Notes: generated by a model from the sequence alone, not told the origin. Shown: positions 17,527-27,031, numbered from the stretch's first letter. The stretch is DNA of 33,710 bases from Nocardioides sp. (GCA_025964985.1 JAOPXU010000236.1:1-33710); one strand, 5' to 3'. A program made the numbers and translations.

Positions 17527-18305
17527 CCGTACGACGCGACCATGCCGCGGTGCATCACCCGGTCACCGACGACGCCGGCGTGGTCGGCGCGGTGCAGGAC
17601 GCACGCGTTGTCCCAGACCACCAGGTCCTCGGGCGCCCAGGCGTGGGCGTAGGTGTTGTCGGGGCGGGTGGAGTGCGCGAGCAGCTCCTGCACGAGCGCG
17701 TCGCCCTCGGCCCGGTCGAGCCCGCTCACCGACCGGCAGCGCGCCGGCGTGGTCAGGTAGAGCGCCTCGCGGCCGGTGACGGGGTGGGGGCGAAGGATCG
17801 GGTGCTCGGCCTCGGTCTCGCCGTCGCCGGGCTCGACGCCGGTGACCACGTGGGTGATCGTGCGGCCCTCGACGCGGCGGCGCAGGTCGTCGGGCAGCGT
17901 CTCGGCGGCGCGGTACTGGTTGGTGAACTGCGTCGCCCCGCCCTGCGCGGGCACCGTGACCGCCCGCAGCGCGGTGTAGGACGGCGGCCGGCTGACGTAG
18001 CTGGTGTCGACGTGGAACGAGCTCTTCGGCGGGGCGCCGGAGTCCCAGCGGCCGACGTTGCTGATCACGTTGAGGTCGGGGTGGCTGTCGAGCGGCGTCT
18101 CCCCCTCGGTGAACGCCAGGTCACCGAAGCCGCGCAGGAACGCCAGGAACTGGTCGTCGTCGAGCACCTGGCCGGGCAGCACGGCGACACCGTGCTCGGC
18201 GAGCAGCCCACGCAGGTCGGCGACCAGCGCGGTCGGGTCGTCGGCGACCTGGACGCCGCTCACGCGGACGCCGACGGGGTCGAGGATGTCGGTCTGCACG
18301 GTCAT
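17523..18305 (-). CDS. TauD/TfdA family Fe(II)/2-oxoglutarate dioxygenase, candidate MAA tailoring enzyme
   Basis: SSFHVDTSYVSRPPSYTAL (HxD), PAQGGATQFTNQYRA, VVWDNACVLHRADH distal His, RVMHRGMVASYG (2OG Arg); 1-bp overlap with mysD stop. Confidence 0.9.
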   Translation of the reverse strand: MTVQTDILDPVGVRVSGVQVADDPTALVADLRGLLAEHGVAVLPGQVLDDDQFLAFLRGFGDLAFTEGETPLDSHPDLNVISNVGRWDSGAPPKSSFHVDTSYVSRPPSYTALRAVTVPAQGGATQFTNQYRAAETLPDDLRRRVEGRTITHVVTGVEPGDGETEAEHPILRPHPVTGREALYLTTPARCRSVSGLDRAEGDALVQELLAHSTRPDNTYAHAWAPEDLVVWDNACVLHRADHAGVVGDRVMHRGMVASYG

Positions 18306-19351
18306 CACCTCTCGAGGTCGGGGACGGGAACGGGTTCGGGGACGACGTGGGCGAGAGAAGCCTGCAACAGCGCCGCCAGCGGGATCCCGGCGGCCTCGGC
18401 CATCACGACCACCACCGAGGTCGGGGCGAAGGAGCAGTAGAGCGAGGCCTCGAGGAAGAACGGCGTGCCGGCCGGGTCGACGCGGAAGTCGAAGAGGCCG
18501 TGGTGGCGGCAGCCGAGGGCGTCGTAGGCGCGGAGCGCGGCCTCGTGGACGAGGGCGGTGAGCGGGTCGTCGACCGGGACGATCCAGGCGTGCGCGGCGT
18601 CCTTGGCGACCAGGCCCAGGTCGCCGGAGTCGTCGCGGCGCAGCTTGTCGTCGTGGTCGCGCACCGGCTTGGTGGCCGCGTCGACGGCGTACTCCTCCAG
18701 CGGCAGGCAGACCAGCACGTCGCCGACCTCGACCACGCCGCACCGCACCTCACGACCCAGCTCGACGTAGGTCTCCACGACCGCCCGGTCACTGTGCTCG
18801 CAGGCCGAGCGCACGGCGTCGTCGTACGCCGCCGGCTCGCGCACCAGCGTCACGCCGAGCGAGTTGTCGGCGTCGGCCGGCTTGACGACCACGGGCAGGT
18901 CGAGGAGGAGCGGGTCGCCGGGGCGCACGACCTGCGAGGCCGGTACGGCGACGCCGGCCGCGGCGACGACCGCGGAGGCGCGCGGCTTGTCGGCGCCCAG
19001 CGCCATCACCTCGGGCGCGTTGCCGACCCACGGGACGCCGAGCAGGTCGAGCAGCCCGCGGTAGGTCGTCATGCCGGGGCGGCAGAACATCTGCGGCAGC
19101 GCGGCGTCGACGTCGAGGTCGGCCAGGTGGGCGACGGCCTCGGCAAAGGTCAGCGCGGGGGCGGCGGCCAGCGCGGCGTCGTCGAGCGAGGCCGGGAAGC
19201 GCCAGGCGCCGCCCGGGGAGACGTGGGCGACGACGTGGTCGTGCTGGGCGCCGCCAGCACGGATCGCGTCGAGGCAGCCGCGGGCGTAGAGCCGCGACAC
19301 GTCGTCGAGCAGCGGGTCGACGGCGGAGCCGGTGAGGTGGAGCAGGCGCAC
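18305..19351 (-). CDS. mysD: D-Ala-D-Ala ligase-like mycosporine-like amino acid synthase (MysD)
   Basis: LHLTGSAVDPLLDDVSRLYARGCLDAI, WRFPASL, ALPQMFCRPGMTTYRGLLDLLGVPWVGNAPEVMA, NSLGVTLV, ELGREVRCGVVEVGDVLVCLPLEEY, GCRHHGLFDFRVDP; closely resembles cyanobacterial MysD from memory. Confidence 0.92.
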   Translation of the reverse strand: MRLLHLTGSAVDPLLDDVSRLYARGCLDAIRAGGAQHDHVVAHVSPGGAWRFPASLDDAALAAAPALTFAEAVAHLADLDVDAALPQMFCRPGMTTYRGLLDLLGVPWVGNAPEVMALGADKPRASAVVAAAGVAVPASQVVRPGDPLLLDLPVVVKPADADNSLGVTLVREPAAYDDAVRSACEHSDRAVVETYVELGREVRCGVVEVGDVLVCLPLEEYAVDAATKPVRDHDDKLRRDDSGDLGLVAKDAAHAWIVPVDDPLTALVHEAALRAYDALGCRHHGLFDFRVDPAGTPFFLEASLYCSFAPTSVVVVMAEAAGIPLAALLQASLAHVVPEPVPVPDLER

Positions 19352-19352
19352 G

Positions 19353-20666
19353 TCAGTCCCCCGCCGGCTCGACGAGCTTGCCGATGTTGACGTCGACCTT
19401 GAGCCAGGGCCGGCCCGCGCGCAGGTTGCCCCACAGCAGCGACGGCAGGTGCAGGTGGTGCAGCGCGAGGAACGGCAGCGGGTCGTGGCCGTCGAGCACG
19501 GCCTCGGTGCCGCCCGCGATCGTGCGCAGCCGCCCGGGGGCGGTCGAGGGGTGGCGCAGGGCCTGCGACAGCTCGTGGTGCAGCCAGTACGTCGGGCGCC
19601 CGCCGACCGGCGGCTCGACCGCGGCGGCGCCGTCGTCGAGGTAGGCCCCGGCCACCTCGGGGCGACCGGCCAGCAGGGTGATGGCGGAGTGGGTGCGCGG
19701 GTTGCACTCGATCGCACGGACGACGCCGTCGGCGTCCTCCATGAAGTCGAACGACACCTGGCCGGTCAGGCCGTGGGCGGAGACGAACCGCTCGACCCAG
19801 GCCCGGATGGCCGGGTGCTCGACGTGCTCGTAGGTGAGCTGCCAGGCCGAGGACCGGCAGCAGACGTAGACCTGCAGCCGGCCGTCGCGGGCGGTGCCGT
19901 GGGTGCACCACTCGGTGCCGCGCAGCAGCTCCTGCAGGATCCACGGCTGCTCGGGCGAGATCGGCAGGTCGCGCACGAAGTCGGCGGTCTCGGCCGGCGT
20001 GGGGCGGGGCAGCGGCGTCAGGTCGAGGCGGCGCACCGGGTCGTAGGGGATGCTCTTGAGCACCCACGGCCCGGGGTGGGCGGCGAAGTCGAAGTCGAGC
20101 ACCTGCTGGGGATCGGTGATCCGGTGGGTGACCGGCACCGCGAGCCCGACCGCGGCGGCCATCTCGGCGAACGCGTGCTTGTCATCGACGCGGCGCAACG
20201 TGTCGGTGTCGAGGTGGACCACCTCGCAGTGGCCCTCGAGCCGCTCGGCCGCCTGCGCCTCGGGCAGGCTCGACGCGGGGCTGGAGACCGGCACCCAGAC
20301 GTCGACGTCCTCCTCCTTGACGATGCGCAGCAACGCCTCGGCGTAGTCGGGCGACGTCGGGTCGGGCACGACGTGGAACGCGTCCACGGCGTTGGAGAAG
20401 CGGTGCCCCGTCCAGCGGTAGCGGGCGGTCTCGACCAGCACCACCCGGTGGCCGGCGGAGTGCAGCAGCCGGGCCAGCACGAGCGCCTTGGTCATCTTGG
20501 CCCCGCTGACCAGGACCGTGCGCCGCGCACCCGGCTCGGGTGCCGCCAGCGCACGCTCGCCGCGGCGCAGTACGGCCGCCCCGACGAGCAGCAGGTTGAG
20601 CGGCAGCGTCGCCTCCAGCGCCACGATCGCGGCGAGGGACTTGAGGCGGGCGGCGGTGGGGGTCAC
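19353..20666 (-). CDS. mysC: ATP-grasp mycosporine-glycine synthase (MysC)
   Basis: GTG 20666; VLVSGAKMTKALVLARLLHSAGHRVVLVETARYRWTGHRFSNAVD, VLKSIPYDPVRRLDLTPLP, GQVSFDFMEDADGVVRAIECNPRTHSAITL, VDVNIGKLVEPAGD; matches Ava_3856-type proteins from memory. Confidence 0.95.
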   Translation of the reverse strand: MTPTAARLKSLAAIVALEATLPLNLLLVGAAVLRRGERALAAPEPGARRTVLVSGAKMTKALVLARLLHSAGHRVVLVETARYRWTGHRFSNAVDAFHVVPDPTSPDYAEALLRIVKEEDVDVWVPVSSPASSLPEAQAAERLEGHCEVVHLDTDTLRRVDDKHAFAEMAAAVGLAVPVTHRITDPQQVLDFDFAAHPGPWVLKSIPYDPVRRLDLTPLPRPTPAETADFVRDLPISPEQPWILQELLRGTEWCTHGTARDGRLQVYVCCRSSAWQLTYEHVEHPAIRAWVERFVSAHGLTGQVSFDFMEDADGVVRAIECNPRTHSAITLLAGRPEVAGAYLDDGAAAVEPPVGGRPTYWLHHELSQALRHPSTAPGRLRTIAGGTEAVLDGHDPLPFLALHHLHLPSLLWGNLRAGRPWLKVDVNIGKLVEPAGD

Positions 20667-21448
20667 GCGACGCGCCGGACCAGGGTCACGCCGTCCCGCA
20701 ACGGCACCAGCACCTGCTCCACGCGCTCGTCGGCGGCCAGGCGGGCGTTGAAGGCGGCGATGGCCGACCCGTTGCTCGAGGGCGCCAGCGCCGCCCACGG
20801 CTCCCCCTGCAGCAGGGTGTTGTCGACCGCGACCACGCCGCCGGGGGCGAGGAGGTCGAGGTCGAGGACCGTGTCCAGGTAGCCGGCGTAGCCGGCCTTG
20901 TCGGCGTCGACGAAGACCAGGTCGAACTGCTCCCCCGCGTCGGCGAGCTGGCACAGGGTGGCGGCGGCGTCACCGACGCGTACGTCGACGAGCGCCCCCG
21001 CGGTCGCCGAGGCGAACGCGCCCCGGGCGACGGCAGCGGCGTGCTCGTCGAGCTCGCAGGCGACCAGGCGGCCGTCCGCCGGCAGGGCCTCGGCCATGGC
21101 GAGCGCCGAGTAGCCGGTGAACATCCCGACCTCGAGGACCCGGCGGGCGCGCGTCATCCCGACCAGCATCCGCAGGAAGGCGCCCTCGACGTGGCCCGAG
21201 AGCATCTCCTGCTCGAGCCCGGCGTCCCAGACCTCGGCGCGGGTGCGGACCTCGAGCGCGTCGAGGTCGTGCGAGGCCGGCGTGGTGCAGCGCCCGACGT
21301 AGTCGTCGAGCCCGGCGACCAGCGCCCGGGCGCGCGCCAGGTCGGCACGCACGTCGGGGTCGACGCCGTCGAGCCGGGCCTCCACGGAGGCCAGCAGGGC
21401 GGCGGCGATCCCGATCGGCGTGACCGGCCGAGCGGTGGCGGTCGTCAC
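20663..21448 (-). CDS. mysB: O-methyltransferase of MAA biosynthesis, DDG to 4-deoxygadusol (MysB)
   Basis: GTG 21448; [85 protein letters not shown]; matches Ava_3857-type proteins from memory. Confidence 0.95.
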   Translation of the reverse strand: MTTATARPVTPIGIAAALLASVEARLDGVDPDVRADLARARALVAGLDDYVGRCTTPASHDLDALEVRTRAEVWDAGLEQEMLSGHVEGAFLRMLVGMTRARRVLEVGMFTGYSALAMAEALPADGRLVACELDEHAAAVARGAFASATAGALVDVRVGDAAATLCQLADAGEQFDLVFVDADKAGYAGYLDTVLDLDLLAPGGVVAVDNTLLQGEPWAALAPSSNGSAIAAFNARLAADERVEQVLVPLRDGVTLVRRVA

Positions 21449-22659
21449 GACTCGCGGGCGGTGTACTGCTCGACGCCCTCGCCGCCGCGCGGGTAGCCCG
21501 CGCACACGGCCTTGTGCACCTCGAGGATCTGCGTGAGCTCCTCGACGGTGAGGTCGTTGACGAAGCGGCACGTGCCGATCGGGGCGGGCACCGCCGCGCG
21601 CAGGAGGCCGTCGCGGGTCTGCATGATCGACGGGGTCGCCCGCTCCAGCAGGTCGCCGGTGAAGAACGGGCTGTCGATCGCCAGGCCCACCGAGCTGAAG
21701 AGCCCGAGCACCCGGTCGCGCTCGGCGGTGCTGATGTAGCCGCGCTGCTCGGAGATCGTCGCCGAGAACGCCATGTCGACGCTGATCGCGTGGCCGTGGA
21801 ACAGCGGCGGGTCGGGCGTCAGCTCGAGCGTCGGGCTCCAGGTGTGGCCGTAGGCGATGACCCGGTCGAGGTCGATCTCGTGGAGGTTGGGCACCTCGAG
21901 CTCGAGCATCGTGTGGATCGCGTCGTAGGTGATCCGGTCGGCGACCTCGCGCAGGTGCTCGGACCCGACCGCGTGGCCGAACGACGTCGTCAGCAGGTCG
22001 TCGGCGTACTTCTCGAGCGACTCGAAGATCTCGAGGTGCGAGACCGTCGCGATCTTGATGATCTCGGCGATGCCGTTGCGGACCTGGTCGACCGGCAGCG
22101 TGCGCAGCAGCGAGAAGTCGAGGAAGACCTTCTTCGAGGCGTGGTAGGCGCCGAGGCGGTTCTTGTGCTTGCCATGGTTGGCGCCGACCTTGATCGAGAC
22201 GCTCGCGTCGATGAGGCCGATCAGCGTCGTCGGGATGCGGATGTAGTCGGTGCTGCGCTTGTAGGCAGCGCACGCGAACCCGGCCACGTCGGTGGTCAGG
22301 CCGCCGCCGACGACGAGCACCCGCTCCTTGCGGTTGAGGCCGAACTCGGCGAACGCGTCGACGATCTTCTCCAGCGTGCGCAGGGACTTCGCCGTCTCCG
22401 CGATGCGCACGGGGACGACGCTGAGCTCGATCCCGTGGGTCCGGAAGTAGGTCGTGGCGGCGTCGCCGTGCAGACGCAGGACGTTCTCGTCGACGACCAT
22501 CAGGCAGCGGCCCTGGTCGCGGAACGTGTCGGCGAGCTCGGTGTTGTCGACGTCGAAGACGCCGGCGACGTACTCGAGCGTGTAGTCGATCTTCTCGTAG
22601 GCCTCGATGCGGAAGGTGGTGTCCGTGGCGGTGAGGCGGGCCGTGGGATTCGTCGTCAT
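21445..22659 (-). CDS. mysA: Sugar phosphate cyclase: desmethyl-4-deoxygadusol synthase (MysA, DHQS superfamily)
   Basis: ATG 22659; [102 protein letters not shown]; matches Ava_3858-type DDGS from memory. Confidence 0.95.
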   Translation of the reverse strand: MTTNPTARLTATDTTFRIEAYEKIDYTLEYVAGVFDVDNTELADTFRDQGRCLMVVDENVLRLHGDAATTYFRTHGIELSVVPVRIAETAKSLRTLEKIVDAFAEFGLNRKERVLVVGGGLTTDVAGFACAAYKRSTDYIRIPTTLIGLIDASVSIKVGANHGKHKNRLGAYHASKKVFLDFSLLRTLPVDQVRNGIAEIIKIATVSHLEIFESLEKYADDLLTTSFGHAVGSEHLREVADRITYDAIHTMLELEVPNLHEIDLDRVIAYGHTWSPTLELTPDPPLFHGHAISVDMAFSATISEQRGYISTAERDRVLGLFSSVGLAIDSPFFTGDLLERATPSIMQTRDGLLRAAVPAPIGTCRFVNDLTVEELTQILEVHKAVCAGYPRGGEGVEQYTARES

Positions 22660-23321
22660 CAGACGGTCGCGGCGGCGCGCAGGTCGGTCAGCTCGAGCGC
22701 CTCGACGCGCGGCGTGGCCCCGAAGTCGTGGGTGACCGTGTTGCCGTTGGGGAACGCCACCACCGGTACGCCGGCCGCGCGGGCCGACTCGACGCCGCCC
22801 AGGTTGTCCTCGATCGCGACGCAGTCGGAGGCGTCCTCGCCGAGCTGCTGCAGGGCGTAGCTGTAGGCCTCGGCGTCGGGCTTGCGGGCCCCCACCTTGG
22901 AGACGTCGACGACCACGTCGAGGTCGGCGAAGGAGACCTTGCCGGACAGCGCACGGCCCAGCGCGGCCACGTTGTCGGCCGACGTCGTGGTGACCAGGCC
23001 GAGCTTGTAGCCCTCGGACTTCGCGGCCTCGATGGTGTCGACGACGCCCTCGCGCGGCTCGATCTCGGTGCGGGCCAGCGTCTCCTGGTAGATCTTCGAC
23101 TTGGTGGCGTGCACCGCGTCGGCGTCGACCTCCTCGCCGCGGTCGGCGGCGTAGGCCGCGACCCGGTCGCGACCGCCGCTGGCCTCGAGCAGGCCGGCGT
23201 ACTCCTCCTGGTCCCAGTTCCAGTCGAGGCCGTGCTCGGCGAACGCGGCGTTGAACGCGTCGCGCTGGATCTCGGAGGTGTCGGCCAGGGTGCTGATGGA
23301 GCCGAACAGGATCGCGGTCAT
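22659..23321 (-). CDS. HAD-IA (beta-phosphoglucomutase-like) fold protein with degenerate motif I
   Basis: [36 protein letters not shown] replaces FDxDGTL; motifs [15 protein letters not shown] and [16 protein letters not shown] retained; 1-bp overlap with mysA. Confidence 0.85.
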   Translation of the reverse strand: MTAILFGSISTLADTSEIQRDAFNAAFAEHGLDWNWDQEEYAGLLEASGGRDRVAAYAADRGEEVDADAVHATKSKIYQETLARTEIEPREGVVDTIEAAKSEGYKLGLVTTTSADNVAALGRALSGKVSFADLDVVVDVSKVGARKPDAEAYSYALQQLGEDASDCVAIEDNLGGVESARAAGVPVVAFPNGNTVTHDFGATPRVEALELTDLRAAATV

Positions 23322-23631
23322 GGGTGGTCCGTTCCGCGCGTCGTCGCGCTGGGTTGCTGGGCAGTCGTCGGTGAGCGGGACACCGGCGGCTGGCGCCCGA
23401 GTCCTCGCTGCGAGGTGGCCGGGCGTGAAGACTCGCCCTGGCCGGCGGTCGGGATGGCCAGCGGTCACCCGACGCGTGTGGGACGACCGTGCCACCCCCG
23501 GGCCCCCCACACCCCACCCCTCGGTGGATTGACCTCGCCCGAAGGGGTGGAGGGTGGCCGGACGGCGGGGGCACATGTCGGTCGAGGAGGTCGCGCCGCG
23601 ACCGTCACGAGACCACTCGACCGCAGGCCCG

Positions 23632-24381
23632 TCAGGCCCGGCTGATCGCGAACGCCACGATGAATCCTGCGGCGCACAGCGCCCCGGTGAAGACGTGGGT
23701 GCGCTCGAACGCCTCCGGCACCATCGTGTCGGCGACCATGGCGAGGATCGCGCCGGCGGCGACGGCGGTGATGAGCGCGACGGCCTCGGGCGAGGCGCCG
23801 TCGAGCAGGGTGTAGCCGAGCAGGGCGGCCAGGCCGCTGGCCACCGCGATCGCACCCCAGACGCCGAAGACGAAGGCGGCGCTGCGGCCGCTGCGCTTCA
23901 TGCCGGCGGCGCTGGAGAGGCCCTCGGGCAGGTTGGAGATGGCGATGGCGGCGAGGACGGCGACGCCGACCCCGTCGCCGGAGGTCAGCGAGAGGCCGAG
24001 CACCGTCGACTCGGGGATGCCGTCGAGCAGCGCCCCGACCGCGATGGCGGCGCCGCTGCCGGACTGCTCGTCCTCGCTGGGCTGCTCGTCGCCGGAGCGC
24101 TTGCGGTGGCGGGCGCCGCGGGTCGCGAGGACGACGTTGGCCGCGACGTACGCCGCCGCACCGAGCGCGAGGCCGCCGACCGTCGCGCCGAGGCCGCCGG
24201 TGCGGTCGGCCTCGTCGACCAGCTCGAACGACAGCGCCGAGATCAGCACCCCGGCGCCGAACGCCATGACGCTGGCGATGACCAGTCGTGGGACGCGCAC
24301 CCACCAGGCGATCGCGGCTCCGACGACGAGGGTGCCGCCGGACAGCAGGCCCCACAGCGCGGCCTGCACCCACAGTGGCAT
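23632..24381 (-). CDS. ZIP family metal transporter
   Basis: ASVMAFGAGVLISALSFELVDEA, AIAVGALLDGIPESTVLGLSL, IAISNLPEGLSSAAGMKRSG (HxxxE-like/NxPEG motifs). Confidence 0.88.
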   Translation of the reverse strand: MPLWVQAALWGLLSGGTLVVGAAIAWWVRVPRLVIASVMAFGAGVLISALSFELVDEADRTGGLGATVGGLALGAAAYVAANVVLATRGARHRKRSGDEQPSEDEQSGSGAAIAVGALLDGIPESTVLGLSLTSGDGVGVAVLAAIAISNLPEGLSSAAGMKRSGRSAAFVFGVWGAIAVASGLAALLGYTLLDGASPEAVALITAVAAGAILAMVADTMVPEAFERTHVFTGALCAAGFIVAFAISRA

Positions 24382-24386
24382 GCGGC

Positions 24387-25421
24387 CTAGGTACCCACTG
24401 GGCGCGCGAGTGCGTTGACCGCTGCGCCGAAGACCGGCGGCAGCGCCTGTGCCGCGGGCACGACGGCGCCGCGGATCCGGCGGGGCGTGGTGGCGGCGAC
24501 GAGCCCGCCGGTCAGCCAGCGGTAGCGCCGGGTGAGCCGGCGCCAGTCGGCCTCGTAGGCCTGGGGGTCGTCGACGGCGATCGCGCGGACGGCGGCCCCG
24601 GCCTGTCCCAGCGCCAGCGCGACGCCCTCGCCGGTGAGCGCGTCGACGTAGCCGGCGGCGTCGCCGACCAGCAGCACCCGACCCGCCGTACGCCGCCGCG
24701 CGCCCTGGCGCAGGGGTCCGGCGCCGCGCACGTCGCTGGCCCGCTCGGCGGCCGCGAGGCGCTCGACGAGCTGCGGGAAGGCGGCGAGGTGGTCGTCGTA
24801 GGAGCGCCGGGTGGTCGAGAGCACGGCGACGCCGACGAGGTCGGCGGCGACCGGGGTCACGTAGGCCTCGGCGTCGCGGGCCCAGTGGACCTCGACGTGG
24901 TCGGTCCAGGGCGCGAGGGCGTAGTGGCGGCGCTGTCCGTAGCGGGCGGGCCCGTGGTGCTCGCGGTCGAGGCCGAGCGAGCGGCGCAGGTGGGAGTGCA
25001 GGCCGTCGGCCGCGACGACGTAGCGCGCCCGGCGGCCGTCGATCTCGACGCCGTCGGCGTCCTGGCTCATCCGGCGCACCGGCGCCCGGACCACCTCGAC
25101 ACCGGCCGCGGCGACGGCCTGGTGGAGGGCGGCGTGCAGCACGGTGCGGCGTACGCCGCGCCCGGGGCCCTCGCGGAACGCTGCGGTGACCTGTCGGCCC
25201 GGCGCGCAGTAGGTGATCCCGGCGATCGGGTGCCCGGCCGGGTCGACGCCGATCTCGGCCAGCGCGGCAAGGGCACCGGGCATGAGCCCCTCGCCACAGG
25301 CCTTGTCGATGACGCCGCTGCGCGGCTCGAGCACCTGCACCGACAGCCCGGCGCGGGCGGCGTGCAGGGCGGTGGCCAGGCCCGCGGGTCCGCCGCCGGC
25401 GACGATCAGGTCGAGGGTCAC
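24387..25421 (-). CDS. FAD-dependent oxidoreductase (geranylgeranyl reductase/aromatic hydroxylase-like)
   Basis: GTG 25421; DLIVAGGGPAGLATALHAARAG, ACGEGLMPGALAALAEIG, RVLLVGDAAGYVDALTGEGVALAL. Confidence 0.85.
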   Translation of the reverse strand: MTLDLIVAGGGPAGLATALHAARAGLSVQVLEPRSGVIDKACGEGLMPGALAALAEIGVDPAGHPIAGITYCAPGRQVTAAFREGPGRGVRRTVLHAALHQAVAAAGVEVVRAPVRRMSQDADGVEIDGRRARYVVAADGLHSHLRRSLGLDREHHGPARYGQRRHYALAPWTDHVEVHWARDAEAYVTPVAADLVGVAVLSTTRRSYDDHLAAFPQLVERLAAAERASDVRGAGPLRQGARRRTAGRVLLVGDAAGYVDALTGEGVALALGQAGAAVRAIAVDDPQAYEADWRRLTRRYRWLTGGLVAATTPRRIRGAVVPAAQALPPVFGAAVNALARPVGT

Positions 25422-25939
25422 GCGGGCAGTCCTGCCAGGGCCTGGTTCTCGACGCGGATCCGGACGACGAGCAGCCCGGCGTTGACGACGGTGAAGACGA
25501 GCGCGGTGATCCACGCGCCGCCGACCAGCGGCAGGGCGACGCCCTCGACGACGACGGCGACGTAGTTGGGGTGGGACAGGAAGCGGTAGGGACCGCTGGT
25601 CACCGGGGCGAGCCCGGGCACGACGATCACGCGGGTGTTCCAGCGCGGGCCGAGCGTGGTGATGCACCACCAGCGCAGCACCTGGCTGGCCACGGCCAGG
25701 GCCAGCATCGACCCGACGAGGAGGGCCGGCGGGTCGGGCCGGCGCACCCACACCTCGACGAGCGCGCCGAGCAGGAAGCCGGTGTGGAGCACGACCATGA
25801 ACGGGAAGTGCTCGCGGCCGGTCTCGACGCCGCCGCGGGCGAACGACCAGGCGGCGTTGCGCTTGGAGACCACCAGCTCGGCCAGGCGCTCGACGCCGAC
25901 CAGCAGCACCACGACGGTGAACAGGACCTCGACGCTCAT
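25418..25939 (-). CDS. Isoprenylcysteine carboxyl methyltransferase (ICMT) family protein
   Basis: LAELVVSKRNAAW, LGPRWNTRVIVVPGLAPVTSGPYRFLSHPNYVAVVVEGVALPL; 4-bp overlap with FAD enzyme. Confidence 0.85.
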   Translation of the reverse strand: MSVEVLFTVVVLLVGVERLAELVVSKRNAAWSFARGGVETGREHFPFMVVLHTGFLLGALVEVWVRRPDPPALLVGSMLALAVASQVLRWWCITTLGPRWNTRVIVVPGLAPVTSGPYRFLSHPNYVAVVVEGVALPLVGGAWITALVFTVVNAGLLVVRIRVENQALAGLPA

Positions 25940-25957
25940 CGGGTGATCATGCCCCCG

Positions 25958-27031
25958 TCACGCGCGCAGCAGCACGAGCTCGGAGCAGAAGCCGGGCCCC
26001 ATGGCGAGCATCAGCCCGTAGGAGCCGCGCCGCGGCGGGTGGTCGGCGAGGGTGTCGGCGAAGACGTGCAACACCGACGCCGACGACAGGTTGCCGATGC
26101 GCGACAGGGAGTCCCAGGTGACGCCGAGGGCCTCGCGCGGCACCTCGAGGGCGTCGGCCATGGCCTCGAGCACCTTGGGGCCGCCGGGGTGGGCGACGTA
26201 CCACTCGATGTCGGCGCGGGTCAGGTCGTGCTGGGCCAGGAAGCGGTCGACGTCGCCGCCGACGTAGTGGCGCACGAGGTCGGGGACGCTGCTGTCGAGG
26301 ACGATCTTGAGGCCGCCGGCGCCGACGTCCCAGCCCATGGTGCGCTCGGAGTCGGGGTAGAGGCGGCTGGTCGCGGCGAGCACCTCGGGCTGCACGCCGC
26401 GGTCGGGGTCGAGCATCATCGCGGCGCGCTCGGCGCCCACGGCGACGACGGCGGCAGCACCGTCGCCGAAGAGCCCGCTGGCCACGAGGTTGGCGATCGA
26501 GACGTCGTCGCGCTGCAGCGTGAGCGAGCACAGCTCGACCGACATCAGCACCGCCACGGCGTCGGGGTGGCCGACGAGGTAGTCGTGCAGCCGGGCGACG
26601 CCGGCCGCACCGGCGACGCAGCCGAGGCCGACGAGCGGCACCCGGATGACGTCCTCGCGCAGGCCGATCGTGGCCGCGACGCGCGCCTCGAGCGACGGCA
26701 CGGCCAGGCCGGTGACGGTGGCGCTGATGATCAGGTCGACGTCGGCCGGGGCCAGGTCGACGGCCTTGAGCGCGTCGACCACGGCGCGCGAGCCGAGCGC
26801 GACGCCGGCCTCGATGAAGGCGTCGTTGGAGGCACCGAAGTCCGCCAGCCCGGCGTAGTCCTCGAGCGGGAGCGCCGTGTGGCGGGTCTTGACGCCGGCG
26901 TTGCCGTGGAAGCGCTCGACCACGCGGCGGTTGACCTTGGCGCTCATCATCCGGCTGATGAACGATTCGGTGATCTCCTCCTGCTGGTAGCGGTGCTCCG
27001 GCAGGACTCCGCGGACGGACAGCACGTGCAT
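25958..27031 (-). CDS. Type III polyketide synthase
   Basis: Catalytic Cys VPLVGLGCVAGAAGVARLHDYL; ANLVASGLFGDGAAAVV; His WYVAHPGGPKVLEAM; Asn SRIGNLSSASVLHVF. Confidence 0.93.
   Translation of the reverse strand: MHVLSVRGVLPEHRYQQEEITESFISRMMSAKVNRRVVERFHGNAGVKTRHTALPLEDYAGLADFGASNDAFIEAGVALGSRAVVDALKAVDLAPADVDLIISATVTGLAVPSLEARVAATIGLREDVIRVPLVGLGCVAGAAGVARLHDYLVGHPDAVAVLMSVELCSLTLQRDDVSIANLVASGLFGDGAAAVVAVGAERAAMMLDPDRGVQPEVLAATSRLYPDSERTMGWDVGAGGLKIVLDSSVPDLVRHYVGGDVDRFLAQHDLTRADIEWYVAHPGGPKVLEAMADALEVPREALGVTWDSLSRIGNLSSASVLHVFADTLADHPPRRGSYGLMLAMGPGFCSELVLLRA

Noticed and set aside
21445-22659. Annotation as housekeeping 3-dehydroquinate synthase
   Set aside because: The [31 protein letters not shown] and [12 protein letters not shown] segments and coupling with mysB/C/D indicate the DDGS branch of sugar phosphate cyclases.
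21514-22860. 448-aa plus-strand ORF opposite mysA and the HAD gene
   Set aside because: Antisense artefact; no recognisable domain, full overlap with strongly supported mysA.
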